Below, one piece after another: positions 10,821-19,886 of a DNA stretch of 64,000 nucleotides (position 1 is the stretch's first letter; each line of letters opens with the position of its first letter). The stretch is from Oleiphilus messinensis (GTDB lineage: Bacteria > Pseudomonadota > Gammaproteobacteria > Pseudomonadales > Oleiphilaceae), in contig NZ_CP021425.1 of the NCBI RefSeq assembly GCF_002162375.1, positions 861,001 through 925,000 on the forward strand, read 5' to 3'. The notes beneath the pieces are model-generated. The model ran no database searches. It worked only from the letters and a program-made list of their open reading frames with translations, and was not told the DNA's origin. The position numbers were made by a program, and so were the translations under genes.

Positions 10821-12170
10821 TCAATGAATAAACGACAGCTTTAACCAGTCAGCCCACGGAGTTGGGTGAAGATGGTTGCTCGGAACGTTGACCTTAAGCT
10901 GATTCCCACCACGCAAGAGTTGTCCAGCAGTACGTACCAGAAAAGTTCGGATAGTTTGAATTTCCCATCGTTTCAATTCGTCATTATCGCTCAGTAGTGC
11001 CATCCAGCGTACCGTGTTATACGCCAGCACAGCGCATTGGAAAATTAATGAGCTGGCCATGAAATCATGGCTCTTGATTTGCGCCAGCCCCATTTGGTTC
11101 TTAGCTTCATCCAACCAGGTTTCACAAGTTGCGCGCTTTCCGTATGTCGTGTGTGCTTGCCAAGGAGACAACCGCTCTGTGGTTACGTAGCAGAAGTAGT
11201 CGTAAACGGGCTCATTCAGCAAGGCTTGTTGAGGGCCTTTGGTGATGAGAGCAGTTTTACGCCGCACAGCAACAAAGCGACGTGACCGCTCCCATTGACC
11301 GCATTGATGGAAAAAGTCACACTGTTCCCAATCGGTATGACCCGGTACTCGTTGCCAAGCTTGCTTGTCCAACAAAGCGGCAAGGCCTTTGAGTTTCACT
11401 TTAATCAGGTAACCATGGCGAGCCTGATCCAGCCAGTCCATGAGCTCTCCAACAAAGAATCCTGAATCACCTCGGAATAGCAGCCGCATTTTGGGTGGCA
11501 TCTGCGCAGAAAGTTGCTGCATGAAGCCTACAATGCCGTTGCTGGTGTAGGTGCTGCCACTGCGCAACCATGCTTGCAAAATTTCTTTGGTGTGGCTGCA
11601 AAAGGCAACCAGTGGATGATAAGAATTAGAGCCTTTTTTCGTTGGGTTGTAGCCTTTTTCAGCACCTTCCTGTTGACCGTAAACGGTTTTGACAGTCGAG
11701 TCCACATCAATCCAGCCTCGATAGAGGGTTCCGGGCAACCAAGTACCGGACTTCAATGCTCTATGCCAAATTCCCTGACGCAAGGTGTGATTAATCTGTT
11801 CGAGCTGGGTGACATGCTTGAGCTTTCCACGACGGAAAATACGACCCAATGTACTGTCATCTGGAATCGATAGCCACCCCCCCACTTCACGCAGCACCTG
11901 ATCTGCCCACACAGAAACCACCTTCCTGAGCGAAGTGGCACCGGCGATGATGCCGATAATCGTTAGGTAGATTGAGTCGCCCAAGCTGTAACGAGCCGTG
12001 TTGCCGCGTTGCAAATCAAGATGCTTCTGGCAAGCCTCGGTAAAACCGATGTGATCGAGGAAATGCATGGCAGGGATAATGCCAGCTTGACTAGTCAGCT
12101 TTTTTCCGGTGTGTTGATAGCGAATTTTTGCGGCTGGTTTTTTGGCACTTTTATGGGTATTCTTGATCAT
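10821..12170 (-). CDS. IS1380-family DDE transposase
   Basis: A transposase of about 449 residues of the RNase-H-fold DDE type. The catalytic acidic residues are probably the Asp of IDVDSTVKTVYG, the Asp of FRGDSGFF and the Glu in the ETWLDEAKNQMG stretch. The signatures GYNPTKKGSNSYHPL and WLRSGSTYTSNG are typical of IS1380 rather than of IS4 or IS5 groups. The frame is intact. ATG 12170 is the preferred start; the frame stays open upstream to a TTG at 12248, which would add 26 basic residues. No strong ribosome site precedes either start. Confidence 0.88.
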   Translation of the reverse strand: MIKNTHKSAKKPAAKIRYQHTGKKLTSQAGIIPAMHFLDHIGFTEACQKHLDLQRGNTARYSLGDSIYLTIIGIIAGATSLRKVVSVWADQVLREVGGWLSIPDDSTLGRIFRRGKLKHVTQLEQINHTLRQGIWHRALKSGTWLPGTLYRGWIDVDSTVKTVYGQQEGAEKGYNPTKKGSNSYHPLVAFCSHTKEILQAWLRSGSTYTSNGIVGFMQQLSAQMPPKMRLLFRGDSGFFVGELMDWLDQARHGYLIKVKLKGLAALLDKQAWQRVPGHTDWEQCDFFHQCGQWERSRRFVAVRRKTALITKGPQQALLNEPVYDYFCYVTTERLSPWQAHTTYGKRATCETWLDEAKNQMGLAQIKSHDFMASSLIFQCAVLAYNTVRWMALLSDNDELKRWEIQTIRTFLVRTAGQLLRGGNQLKVNVPSNHLHPTPWADWLKLSFIH

Positions 12171-12254
12171 GAAAAAGGTGACTCTGATGTGCTTGGTTGT
12201 TTGATGATAACCAATTGAATCAAATCGCCTTTTTCTTTTCAAGTACAATGTTGT

Positions 12255-12268
12255 TTGCAGAATTTAGG
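12255..12268. repeat. IS terminal inverted repeat (transposase 5' side)
   Basis: TTGCAGAATTTAGG is the reverse complement of CCTAAATTCTGCAA and pairs with the repeat at 10591-10604. Confidence 0.88.
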
Positions 12269-12273
12269 TCTAT
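12269..12273. repeat. Target site duplication, right copy
   Basis: TCTAT abuts the IS end and matches 10586-10590. Confidence 0.85.
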
Positions 12274-12300
12274 GATGATTTGATTGATTTAGGGTAAAAT
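12272..12300 (+). promoter_or_regulatory. Putative glyA promoter
   Basis: A -10-like TAAAAT lies at 12295-12300 with a poor -35 (ATGATG, 12272-12277) at a 17-base spacing. The -35 starts only four bases from the IS end, so the IS has replaced everything that once lay upstream except the duplicated bases. Confidence 0.4.
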
Positions 12301-12307
12301 AGCGCGT

Positions 12308-12406
12308 TTTACGAGAAGACTCCGTTCAATTTCTGGAAATCAGTGCTGTTGTGGCGGTGTTTCAGAAATTCTGATCAATGTTTTTCCGGGTTAGGCCGCT
12401 CGTAAA
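12308..12406 (+). promoter_or_regulatory. Potentially structured 5' leader of glyA
   Basis: An 8-bp perfect pairing TTTACGAG (12308-12315) with CTCGTAAA (12399-12406) would enclose about 83 bases. Inside it, AATTTCTG (12328-12335) pairs perfectly with CAGAAATT (12363-12370). A competing pairing ATCAG (12339-12343) with CTGAT (12371-12375) is also possible. The outer stem begins at the predicted transcription start. It does not match any glycine, SAM or folate riboswitch that I recognise. Function is unproven. Confidence 0.35.
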
Positions 12407-12444
12407 GTTGGTATCCAAAGTAATGGTGAAGGTAGATTCGACTA

Positions 12445-13698
12445 ATGTTTACGCACGATATGAAAATTGCCGGTTTTGATGATGATGTCTGGAATGCAAT
12501 TCAAGCCGAAGCGAAGCGCCAGGAAGAGCATATTGAATTGATTGCTTCAGAAAACTATACCAGCCCGCGCGTCATGGAGGCGCAAGGTTCTGTTCTGACC
12601 AATAAATATGCAGAAGGGTACCCTGGCAAGCGCTATTATGGCGGTTGTGAGCATGTTGACGTTGTTGAACAACTGGCGATTGATCGAGCGAAAGCATTAT
12701 TTGGTGCTGATTATGCGAATGTCCAGCCACATTCGGGGTCGCAAGCAAATGCCGCAGTATATATGGCATTGTGCAAACCGGGCGACGTTGTACTGGGTAT
12801 GAGCCTGGCCCATGGTGGCCACTTGACTCACGGTGCTTCTGTGAGCTTCTCGGGTCGTATCTACAAAGCTGTGCAGTATGGTTTGAACCCGGAAACCGGC
12901 GAAATTGATTACGAAGAAGTTGCGAGCCTGGCGCGTGAACACAAGCCAAAAATGATCGTTGCGGGCTTTTCTGCATATTCCCGTGTAATTGATTGGCAAA
13001 AATTCCGTGACATTGCCGATGAAGTTGGCGCTTACTTGATGGTTGATATGGCGCACATCGCAGGATTGGTTGCCGCAGGTGAATATCCCAACCCGGTTAA
13101 AATTGCCGATGTGACGACCACAACCACCCATAAAACCCTGGGGGGGCCTCGTGGTGGCTTGATTCTGGCCAAGTCGAATGAAGATCTGGAGAAAAAACTT
13201 AACTTTGCAGTTTTCCCCGAAAGCCAGGGTGGCCCTTTGATGCACGTTATTGCTGCTAAGGCAATTTGCTTCAAAGAAGCCATGACAGATGAATTTAAAT
13301 CCTACCAGGCTCAAGTTGTCAAAAATGCCCAAGCGATGGTTAAAGTCTTTATGGATCGAGGCTTCGACATTGTATCCAAAGGTACAGACGACCACCTCTT
13401 TCTCGTTGACCTGATCAGCAAAGATATTACCGGTAAAGATGCTGATGCGGCACTGGGGCGTGCGAACATCACGGTGAATAAGAATGCGGTACCGAATGAT
13501 CCGCGGTCACCATTTGTGACCAGTGGTCTGAGAATCGGTACCCCTGCAGTTACCCGTCGTGGCTTTAAAGAAGCAGAAGTCGCAGATTTGGCAGGCTGGA
13601 TGTGTGATGTTCTGGACGATATCTCAAACGATGCCACTATTGCCTCAGTTCAAGAGAAAGTAAAAGCGATTTGTGCTCAGTATCCTGTGTACAAATAA
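12445..13698 (+). CDS. glyA: Serine hydroxymethyltransferase
   Basis: GlyA is a PLP enzyme that converts serine and tetrahydrofolate to glycine and methylene-tetrahydrofolate, the main one-carbon source. The 417-residue product has the same length as E. coli GlyA and the same landmarks: [15 protein letters not shown] near the N-terminus, [15 protein letters not shown], the PLP lysine in [14 protein letters not shown], and [17 protein letters not shown] 12445 has a GAAGG site 12 bases upstream; ATG 12460 is a less likely alternative. An IS element sits just upstream of its promoter and nrdR lies downstream beyond a terminator. Confidence 0.97.
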   Translation: MFTHDMKIAGFDDDVWNAIQAEAKRQEEHIELIASENYTSPRVMEAQGSVLTNKYAEGYPGKRYYGGCEHVDVVEQLAIDRAKALFGADYANVQPHSGSQANAAVYMALCKPGDVVLGMSLAHGGHLTHGASVSFSGRIYKAVQYGLNPETGEIDYEEVASLAREHKPKMIVAGFSAYSRVIDWQKFRDIADEVGAYLMVDMAHIAGLVAAGEYPNPVKIADVTTTTTHKTLGGPRGGLILAKSNEDLEKKLNFAVFPESQGGPLMHVIAAKAICFKEAMTDEFKSYQAQVVKNAQAMVKVFMDRGFDIVSKGTDDHLFLVDLISKDITGKDADAALGRANITVNKNAVPNDPRSPFVTSGLRIGTPAVTRRGFKEAEVADLAGWMCDVLDDISNDATIASVQEKVKAICAQYPVYK

Positions 13699-13749
13699 TC
13701 TCAAACTGCGTTGCGCTGGCCGTTATGTCAAAAACCTGAAATCGGTGTC

Positions 13750-13776
13750 TGAAAGCGGCCAGCTTTCAACTTTTTT
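13750..13776 (+). terminator. Intrinsic terminator after glyA
   Basis: A 7-bp stem TGAAAGC/GCTTTCA (13750-13756 with 13762-13768) with loop GGCCA is followed by six T residues. Confidence 0.7.
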
Positions 13777-13838
13777 AGCTTGATTCAAATGAGTGGGCGT
13801 GCTGTGCGTCCCGGATCTGATCAATAAGTGAGAAGATT

Positions 13839-14315
13839 ATGCATTGTCCCTTTTGTGGAGCTGCCGAGACTAAAGTGATCGATTCCCGTTTGGTGGCGGA
13901 AGGCGATCAAGTGCGGCGACGTCGGGAATGCTTATCCTGCAAAGAGCGCTTCACGACTTACGAATCTGCAGAATTGCTCATGCCACGGGTCATCAAGCAA
14001 GACGGTACCCGGCAACCATTTGATGATCAGAAGCTCCGGTCTGGAATCACGAAAGCGCTTGAGAAGCGGCCGGTTAGTGTTGAAGAAATCGAATCGGCGA
14101 TAAACGCGATAAAGTATCGTCTCAGAGCTACGGGTGAACGTGAAATCAAGTCTATCAATATCGGCGAAGAAGTCATGTGTGAACTTCGTCGTCTGGATCA
14201 GGTTGCTTATGTGCGCTTTGCTTCAGTTTACCGTAGTTTTCAGGATATCAATGAGTTCCGTGAAGAAATCGACCGGCTCGCGAACAACGGTGCAACGCCA
14301 ACCACTTCTGCTTAG
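13839..14315 (+). CDS. nrdR: Transcriptional repressor NrdR
   Basis: NrdR is a nucleotide-sensing repressor of ribonucleotide reductase operons that binds NrdR boxes in response to ATP/dATP. The 158-residue product has the N-terminal zinc ribbon (CPFC at 3-6 and CLSC near 31-34) with the RRRREC segment, then an ATP-cone domain starting at about residue 49. Length is normal. It heads the nrdR-rib-nusB-thiL neighbourhood conserved in Pseudomonas, with 112 bases before ribD. Confidence 0.97.
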   Translation: MHCPFCGAAETKVIDSRLVAEGDQVRRRRECLSCKERFTTYESAELLMPRVIKQDGTRQPFDDQKLRSGITKALEKRPVSVEEIESAINAIKYRLRATGEREIKSINIGEEVMCELRRLDQVAYVRFASVYRSFQDINEFREEIDRLANNGATPTTSA

Positions 14316-14427
14316 TTTACACCCGGGGTACTGCTAAATTCGGCGTTAATGCTGCAACGGACCCAGCAAGTTACTCAGTATTGAAGTTTGAAATACTCAA
14401 TCTAAAAACGGGAAATTTCGCAATATT

Positions 14428-15522
14428 TTGAATACGACTTCTATCTCTACTCACGCCAGGTTTATGGCCAGGGCGATTCGCCTGGCTGAGCAAGGGTTAT
14501 TTACAACAGACCCAAATCCGAGAGTGGGTTGCGTCATTGTGCAAAACGGTGCCATTGTTGGTGAAGGCTGGCATAAAGTAGCGGGTTGCGGCCATGCGGA
14601 GGTCAATGCATTAAACGCTGCCAGCGAATCGGTTCAGGGGGCGGATGTGTATGTTACGCTTGAACCCTGTAGTCATTTTGGACGTACCCCTCCCTGTGCA
14701 AAAGCCCTTATTGATGCTGGTGTAGGCCGGGTCTTTGTCGCGATGCAGGATCCAAATCCGCTGGTTTCTGGACGAGGCATAACCATGTTGCGAGAGGCGG
14801 GTATTGCCGTCGAAGTCGGTCTTTTGGAAGCTGAGGCTGGAAACTTGAATCCGGGCTTCATCAAACGAATGCAAACAGGTAGACCTTTAGTCCGTCTAAA
14901 AGTCGCGGTCAGTGTTGATGGTCGAACCGCTATGGCATCTGGCGAGAGTCAGTGGATTACCGGATCGGATGCGAGAGCGGATGTGCAGCGCCTGCGTGCC
15001 CGAAGTTCGGCAATCGTAACCGGTTCAGGGACGGTTAAAACGGATAATCCGGCCCTTACCGTGCGCTTTGGTGGCAGTCCGGAAGATTTTCGGCAACCCA
15101 TTCGTGTTATCCTGTCCTCCCGTCTTGACTTGAGTTCTGACGCGGCAATATTTCAGCAGCCTGGACGAACAGTTGTTGCGACATCTAAACTATCGGAACA
15201 GTTCGCCTCGGCGTTACCGGATGGTAGTGAGTTAGCGTTATTGCCCAATTTAGAGCCCGATACCGTGATCCAATGGTTGGCGGGCCAGCAATGTAACGAA
15301 GTGCTGGTCGAGTCCGGGCCACTGGTAGCCGGGAGCTTCATTAAGGCCGGTTGTGTCGATGAGTATTGGCTCTACATGGCACCAAAGCTTTTAGGGAGCG
15401 ATGCGAGGCCCATGCATGTTATGGGCTTGCAGACCATGGCGGAAGCGATACCGCTCAAGCTGCAGGATGTTCGAGCAATTGGTGATGATATTCGTTTGAT
15501 TTATCGACCGGAGGGCGCGTAA
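14428..15522 (+). CDS. ribD: Bifunctional pyrimidine deaminase/reductase RibD
   Basis: RibD carries out the second and third steps of riboflavin synthesis. The deaminase domain has the zinc motif HAEV and PCSHFGRTPPC (about residues 54-96). The reductase domain follows from about residue 150, with the conserved MASGESQWITG segment and a late APKLLGSDARP. The TTG at 14428 gives 364 residues; the first ATG (14464) would begin at MARAIRLAEQG, slightly shorter than E. coli RibD, so TTG is preferred but uncertain. The stop codon overlaps the ribE start by one base, showing translational coupling. Confidence 0.94.
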   Translation: MNTTSISTHARFMARAIRLAEQGLFTTDPNPRVGCVIVQNGAIVGEGWHKVAGCGHAEVNALNAASESVQGADVYVTLEPCSHFGRTPPCAKALIDAGVGRVFVAMQDPNPLVSGRGITMLREAGIAVEVGLLEAEAGNLNPGFIKRMQTGRPLVRLKVAVSVDGRTAMASGESQWITGSDARADVQRLRARSSAIVTGSGTVKTDNPALTVRFGGSPEDFRQPIRVILSSRLDLSSDAAIFQQPGRTVVATSKLSEQFASALPDGSELALLPNLEPDTVIQWLAGQQCNEVLVESGPLVAGSFIKAGCVDEYWLYMAPKLLGSDARPMHVMGLQTMAEAIPLKLQDVRAIGDDIRLIYRPEGA

Positions 15523-16226
15523 TGTTTACGGGGATAATTGAGGCGCTTGGTACCATCAGGCATTTGAAACCAGGGCCGGGCGGTGATCTTGAAATTGGTG
15601 TTTTTTCCGAGCAACTGGATTTTTCTGACGTCAGGTTAGGAGACAGCATCGCGGTTAATGGCGTATGTCTCACGGTGACGCGTCTGGCGGGTAAAACGTT
15701 CTATGCGGATGTTTCGGTAGAAACCATCAAGCACAGTCTGTTTGCAACAATGGTGGTTGGTACAAAAGTCAATCTGGAGAAAGCCCTGACGCTCAGCACT
15801 CGTCTGGGGGGCCACATCGTGAGTGGTCATGTTGATGGCGTTGGTGAAGTAACCCAACGCAGAAGTGAGGGTAGTGCGATTCGCTTTGCAATCGCAGCGC
15901 CGAACAGTGTGATGCGATATATAGCGGAAAAGGGCTCAATTACGGTAGACGGTACCAGTCTGACAGTTAACGCGACAACGGCCGATCATTTTTGGCTAAA
16001 TATTGTGCCGCATACCGCTTCAGAAACTGTAATCAATGGTTATAAAGTCGGGTCTCGTGTGCATTTGGAGGTGGATATTCTCGCTCGGTATATTGAGCGC
16101 CTCCTACACTCTGAAGGCGGGGGCCAAGCATCGGATAAGGGGCAACTTACTGATCCGAAATCGAACAAACCTGATTCACAAACGATTTCCAAAGCTTTTC
16201 TCGCGACCCATGGCTTCCTCCGCTGA
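15522..16226 (+). CDS. ribE: Riboflavin synthase alpha subunit
   Basis: This enzyme (also called RibC in Pseudomonas/E. coli usage) dismutates two 6,7-dimethyl-8-ribityllumazine molecules to riboflavin. The 234-residue product begins with the diagnostic MFTGIIEALG and shows the two-fold internal repeat of lumazine-binding domains: NGVCLTV and GGHIVSGHVDG in the first half, then DGTSLTVN and LNIVPHT in the second. About 25 polar residues after the second domain form an unconserved tail. Its ATG overlaps the ribD stop (TAATG). Confidence 0.96.
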   Translation: MFTGIIEALGTIRHLKPGPGGDLEIGVFSEQLDFSDVRLGDSIAVNGVCLTVTRLAGKTFYADVSVETIKHSLFATMVVGTKVNLEKALTLSTRLGGHIVSGHVDGVGEVTQRRSEGSAIRFAIAAPNSVMRYIAEKGSITVDGTSLTVNATTADHFWLNIVPHTASETVINGYKVGSRVHLEVDILARYIERLLHSEGGGQASDKGQLTDPKSNKPDSQTISKAFLATHGFLR

Positions 16227-16271
16227 GGGGGCGCATTTCATGAGATTAAGCACTGCATTAAAGGTAATGTC

Positions 16272-17387
16272 ATGGCGTTGAATACGATTGAAGAAATTAT
16301 TGAAGACATTCGTCAGGGTAAGATGGTTATTCTGATGGATGATGAAGATCGCGAAAATGAAGGTGATCTGATTATCGCGGCAGAGCAGATTCGGCCCGAA
16401 GATATAAATTTCATGGTCAAGCACGCTCGTGGTCTGGTGTGCTTGACGCTGACCCGCGAGCGATGCCAGTTTCTTGGTTTGGGGCCAATGGTGCAAGCCA
16501 ATAATTCCCAGTTTTCAACTGCGTTTACGCAATCAATTGAAGCGGCGGACGGGGTTACAACCGGGATCTCTGCGGCAGACCGTGCTCATACCGTTAGAGT
16601 CGCTGTGGGTCGAAATTCGCAGCCTGAGGATATTGTTCAGCCAGGCCATATCTTCCCAATTATGGCGCAACCAGGCGGCGTACTCAGTCGAGCAGGTCAC
16701 ACTGAAGCGGGTTGTGATCTGGCAAGGCTTGCAGGCTATGAACCCTCTTCGGTAATTGTCGAGATAATGAATGAAGATGGCTCTATGGCTCGACGGCCTG
16801 ATTTGGAAGCATTTGCGGAAACCCACGGTTTAAAAATCGGTACCATTGCGGACCTTATTCATTATCGGGTGATGAATGAGTGCACCATTGAGAAAATGGA
16901 AGAGCATGAACTGGAGACTGAATATGGTACTTTCCGTTTCACGGACTATAAAGATACCATCCAGGGGTTCAATCACTTGGTATTGAGTATGGGGGATATT
17001 CAGGCTGATGACCCGGTGTTGGTAAGAGTGCATATTGCCGACACCTTTAGAGATTTATTGGGTGCTCGTCGCCCCGGAACGTCGAGTTGGCCGATCCATC
17101 GAGCCTTACAGAAAATTTCTGAAGAAGGTAAAGGGGTACTGGTGTTATTGAATGATGGTAATGCCAGCGGTGATATTGAGGACAGAATCAAAGATTATTT
17201 TTCTCCCGGAGCCAAGACCTCTGGTAGCGCCAGCACTTCAGCCTATTTGACCGTGGGTACGGGGTCTCAGATTTTGAGGGACGTCGGTGTTGGAAAAATG
17301 CGCTTGTTAAGTGCGCCTATGAAATTTACAGCATTGTCTGGTTTTGATCTGGAAGTCACAGAATACATTCCGTATGAATCTGATTGA
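16272..17387 (+). CDS. ribBA: 3,4-dihydroxy-2-butanone 4-phosphate synthase with degenerate GTP cyclohydrolase II domain (RibBX type)
   Basis: The N-terminal half (about 1-200) is a complete RibB domain that makes the four-carbon precursor of riboflavin from ribulose 5-phosphate: [11 protein letters not shown] at 24-34 and [15 protein letters not shown] near 145. The C-terminal half aligns in position with GTP cyclohydrolase II, but the zinc cysteines (normally C-x10-C-x-C after VRVHSEC) are absent; the stretch here reads [20 protein letters not shown]. This half is probably not a cyclohydrolase. The arrangement is known in proteobacteria as RibBX, where a separate RibA does that step. No ribA is in the window. 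ATG 16272 has an AAGG site. Confidence 0.92.
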   Translation: MALNTIEEIIEDIRQGKMVILMDDEDRENEGDLIIAAEQIRPEDINFMVKHARGLVCLTLTRERCQFLGLGPMVQANNSQFSTAFTQSIEAADGVTTGISAADRAHTVRVAVGRNSQPEDIVQPGHIFPIMAQPGGVLSRAGHTEAGCDLARLAGYEPSSVIVEIMNEDGSMARRPDLEAFAETHGLKIGTIADLIHYRVMNECTIEKMEEHELETEYGTFRFTDYKDTIQGFNHLVLSMGDIQADDPVLVRVHIADTFRDLLGARRPGTSSWPIHRALQKISEEGKGVLVLLNDGNASGDIEDRIKDYFSPGAKTSGSASTSAYLTVGTGSQILRDVGVGKMRLLSAPMKFTALSGFDLEVTEYIPYESD

Positions 17388-17544
17388 ATCTGCTTCAGCG
17401 GAATAGTTTAGCTTTAGTATTTTAGCGTTTTTATGGTCACCGAAAGGGGCGTGTTGTAGCACCGCGTAATCCGGAGTGTGTGGCTTGAATTGAAATAAAG
17501 CGGCTTGGCATTGTTTGAGCCATCCGATTTATCAGGAGTATTGA

Positions 17545-18021
17545 ATGTCAAATATTAAAACGTATGAAGGCAATTTTGTGAATTGTCAGGGAAAATATGC
17601 CATTGTAGTTGGGCGGTTCAACAGTTTTGTGGTGGAAAGTCTTTTGGATGGTGCAATTGATACGTTGCGACGACATAACATTGCAGAAAGTGATATCGAA
17701 CTCTATCGGGTTCCTGGTGCATTTGAGATACCTGTGGCGGTTAAAAAAATACTGGAAACAGAGAAGTATGATGCAGTTATCGCGTTGGGGGCTGTTATTC
17801 GTGGTGGAACGCCTCATTTTGAGTACGTGGCAGGGGAGTGCACTAAAGGATTGGGTCAACTGGCGTTGACCAGCGGTATTCCTGTGGTATTTGGTGTCCT
17901 GACTGTGGATACAATCGAGCAGGCAATCGAGCGTTCAGGCACGAAAGCTGGCAATAAAGGTGGTGAAGCTGCATTGTCAGCAATAGAAATGGTCAGTCTG
18001 TTCAATAGTATGGGCAAGTAA
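17545..18021 (+). CDS. ribH: 6,7-dimethyl-8-ribityllumazine synthase
   Basis: RibH condenses the RibB product with the RibD-derived pyrimidine to give the riboflavin precursor, as a 5- or 60-subunit shell. The 158-residue product has [14 protein letters not shown], the phosphate/substrate loop [24 protein letters not shown] with its catalytic His, and [21 protein letters not shown] ribosome site precedes ATG 17545. nusB starts immediately after the stop with no gap. Confidence 0.97.
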   Translation: MSNIKTYEGNFVNCQGKYAIVVGRFNSFVVESLLDGAIDTLRRHNIAESDIELYRVPGAFEIPVAVKKILETEKYDAVIALGAVIRGGTPHFEYVAGECTKGLGQLALTSGIPVVFGVLTVDTIEQAIERSGTKAGNKGGEAALSAIEMVSLFNSMGK

Positions 18022-18483
18022 GTGAGCGAGTCAAAATCTGATAATCCAAAAAATGCCGTTGCTGCGCAACGGCGTAAAGCTCGAAGTCTGGCTTTACAGG
18101 CGCTATATCAATGGCAAATTGCTGGTGCTGCTGTCTATGAGATAGAAGCTGAGTTCGTCGTTGATAATGACATGTCGAAAGTGGATGTGGAATACTTCCG
18201 AGACTTGCTGCGAGGCGTGGTGAGTCGTGCCCCGGAATTGGACGAGCATTTTTGTGCACTGGTAAATCGGCCTGTGGAAAAGATTGACCCAATCGAAAAA
18301 GCGTTGCTTCGAATGGGGATTTACGAATTAAAATACCGGGTTGATGTACCCTATCGGGTTGTAATCAACGAGGCCATCGATCTGGCTAAAAAATTTGGTG
18401 GAACGGACGGCCACAAGTTCGTAAACGGGATTCTTGATAAAGTTGCGCCCCGGTTACGTTCAGCAGAGCGTGGAAAACGATAA
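18022..18483 (+). CDS. nusB: Transcription antitermination factor NusB
   Basis: NusB binds boxA RNA with S10 in rRNA antitermination complexes. The 153-residue product contains [16 protein letters not shown] near the N-terminus and [18 protein letters not shown] near the C-terminus, both family landmarks. GTG 18022 directly follows the ribH TAA, so translation is probably coupled. The rib-nusB-thiL order is common in gammaproteobacteria. Confidence 0.96.
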   Translation: MSESKSDNPKNAVAAQRRKARSLALQALYQWQIAGAAVYEIEAEFVVDNDMSKVDVEYFRDLLRGVVSRAPELDEHFCALVNRPVEKIDPIEKALLRMGIYELKYRVDVPYRVVINEAIDLAKKFGGTDGHKFVNGILDKVAPRLRSAERGKR

Positions 18484-18514
18484 ATATTGTGTGGCTTAAT
18501 GGTGTCTGGGATTA

Positions 18515-19537
18515 ATGGCCAGTGAATTTGAACTGATTTATCAGTACTTTTCAGATCTTGGGCGATGTGCCCAAGATAAGGCTGACTGGATTGTTGCGGG
18601 TGTTGGGGATGATTGTGCCATTATCGCGTCGACTCCCGGATACGATTGGCTACATTCGGTAGATACTTTGGTGCAAGGTATCCACTTTCCTGAAGCAATA
18701 TCGCCTGAGAGCCTCGCTCAACGGGCATTAGCTGTAAATCTTAGCGATTTGGCGGCTATGGGGGCCGAGCCTGTGGCGTTTACACTGGCATTGACTTTAC
18801 CTGGCTGTGATGAAGGCTGGCTCCGGCAATTTGCTAGAGGTTTGCAGAATACATCCGCTGAGTATGGTATTCGTCTCATAGGCGGTGATACGACAAGAGG
18901 GCCGCTTTCCATCACTATTTCTGTAATGGGGGTTGTGCCAAGTGGCAGGGCTGTGCGCCGAAACGGCGCGAAGCCCGGAGATTGGGTGTGTGTGAGCGGA
19001 CATTTGGGCGATGCTCAGGCAGGATTGGAGCTATTGCAGTCAAATCGGCTTGCCAAACGTAAAGATGAGCGTTATTTGCTCGATCGCTTCCATCAGCCCT
19101 CACCCAGGCTGTCTTTAGGGCGTAAATTGCGAGAGTTCGCATCCGCAGCGATTGATATTTCAGATGGTGTGGTCGCAGACTTGGGACATATTTGTCGTCA
19201 GTCCGAATGCGTTGCCGAGCTCTGGGCAGACGCTGTGCCACTGTCGCAGCCTTACACAAAATACTGTGCAGCCCAGGGGTACTCCAGCCTTGATCGTCTC
19301 ACTCGTGCCTTAACTCATGGAGACGATTATGAACTGTGTTTCACGATCAGTGCAGATGCATGGCGTTTATGCACATCAGGAGCCGATAAGCTTTGGTTAA
19401 GTGAAGAAGGCTTGCCGGTAACGATAATCGGCAAAATACTGGCACCCGAGCCCTCGGGTACTGGTGTTTTGGTGCGAGTGCTGGATGAGAATGATGCCAA
19501 CTTGTCGTTGTCATCAAGTGGGTATCAGCACTTTTGA
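18515..19537 (+). CDS. thiL: Thiamine-monophosphate kinase
   Basis: ThiL phosphorylates thiamine monophosphate to the active diphosphate. The 340-residue product has the family motifs in order: GVGDDCAII near residue 30, NLSDLAAMGAEP near 75, IGGDTTRGPLSITI near 120 and DISDGVVADLGH near 215. It is the last gene of the rib-nusB group here. The pgpA gene that usually follows thiL in related genomes is not present; a converging small gene lies there instead. Confidence 0.96.
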   Translation: MASEFELIYQYFSDLGRCAQDKADWIVAGVGDDCAIIASTPGYDWLHSVDTLVQGIHFPEAISPESLAQRALAVNLSDLAAMGAEPVAFTLALTLPGCDEGWLRQFARGLQNTSAEYGIRLIGGDTTRGPLSITISVMGVVPSGRAVRRNGAKPGDWVCVSGHLGDAQAGLELLQSNRLAKRKDERYLLDRFHQPSPRLSLGRKLREFASAAIDISDGVVADLGHICRQSECVAELWADAVPLSQPYTKYCAAQGYSSLDRLTRALTHGDDYELCFTISADAWRLCTSGADKLWLSEEGLPVTIIGKILAPEPSGTGVLVRVLDENDANLSLSSSGYQHF

Positions 19538-19565
19538 GGCAGAGCTTGAATGCCGTGGGAGAGAA

Positions 19566-19599
19566 TGGAAAAAGGGCTTGGTGTTGAGTTCAAGCCCTT
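19566..19599 (-). terminator. Intrinsic terminator between convergent thiL and the DUF6316-like gene
   Basis: A 9-bp perfect stem AAGGGCTTG/CAAGCCCTT (19572-19580 with 19591-19599). Read on the minus strand it is followed by a run of five T, so it best serves the minus-strand gene, but it may also stop thiL transcripts. Confidence 0.65.
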
Positions 19600-19643
19600 G
19601 CGGATGATTTTGCCGTTGTTTGTTATAGCCTGTTGATTGTTTA

Positions 19644-19886
19644 CTACTGATTGAAGCGGCTAGCGCCGGGAAGCATGTTTACAACATGCAAAAAGCGCTG
19701 CAGCCCGAGTTCGGCCCGAGTCCGGTCTGAGTAAGGGCCGCTATCAAAGCCTTCACGGGTCGAAAAATACCATTTACTGCCAACACAGAAAAACCTGCTG
19801 CTTCTGAACGGTATATCTCCCTTATCGCCTGCTCTGCGTTCTATTCCCACGAATGATCCCCTCTTTATCGAGCTTGTTGATAACAT
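19644..19886 (-). CDS. Small conserved protein, DUF6316-like
   Basis: An 80-residue soluble protein of unknown function. Its core RAGDKGDIPFRSSRFFCV followed by WYFSTREGFDSGPY resembles short DUF6316-type proteins of Pseudomonas and Marinobacter, recognised from memory only. ATG 19886 has a GGTGAGG site 10 bases upstream; an in-frame TTG at 19895 is less likely. The gene has its own terminator downstream. No membrane segment or signal peptide is visible. Confidence 0.7.
   Translation of the reverse strand: MLSTSSIKRGSFVGIERRAGDKGDIPFRSSRFFCVGSKWYFSTREGFDSGPYSDRTRAELGLQRFLHVVNMLPGASRFNQ

Larger units (their letters stand above)
10591..12268 (-). mobile_element. Complete IS1380-family insertion sequence
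   Basis: The element is 1678 bp and ends in 14-bp inverted repeats: CCTAAATCCTGCAA at 10591-10604 and, on the other strand, CCTAAATTCTGCAA at 12255-12268, with one mismatch. A perfect 5-bp duplication TCTAT flanks it. The repeat resembles the ISEcp1 terminus (CCTAGATTCTACGT), and size and single transposase gene fit the IS1380 family. There is no passenger gene. About 216 bases between the transposase stop and the 10591 end are non-coding. The intact ends, open transposase frame and perfect target duplication point to a fairly recent insertion. Confidence 0.9.

Noticed and set aside
17388..17544. Possible FMN riboswitch ahead of ribH (and similarly ahead of ribD, 14316-14427)
   Set aside because: The conserved core segments of the FMN element are absent in both intervals; only ordinary intergenic sequence is seen.
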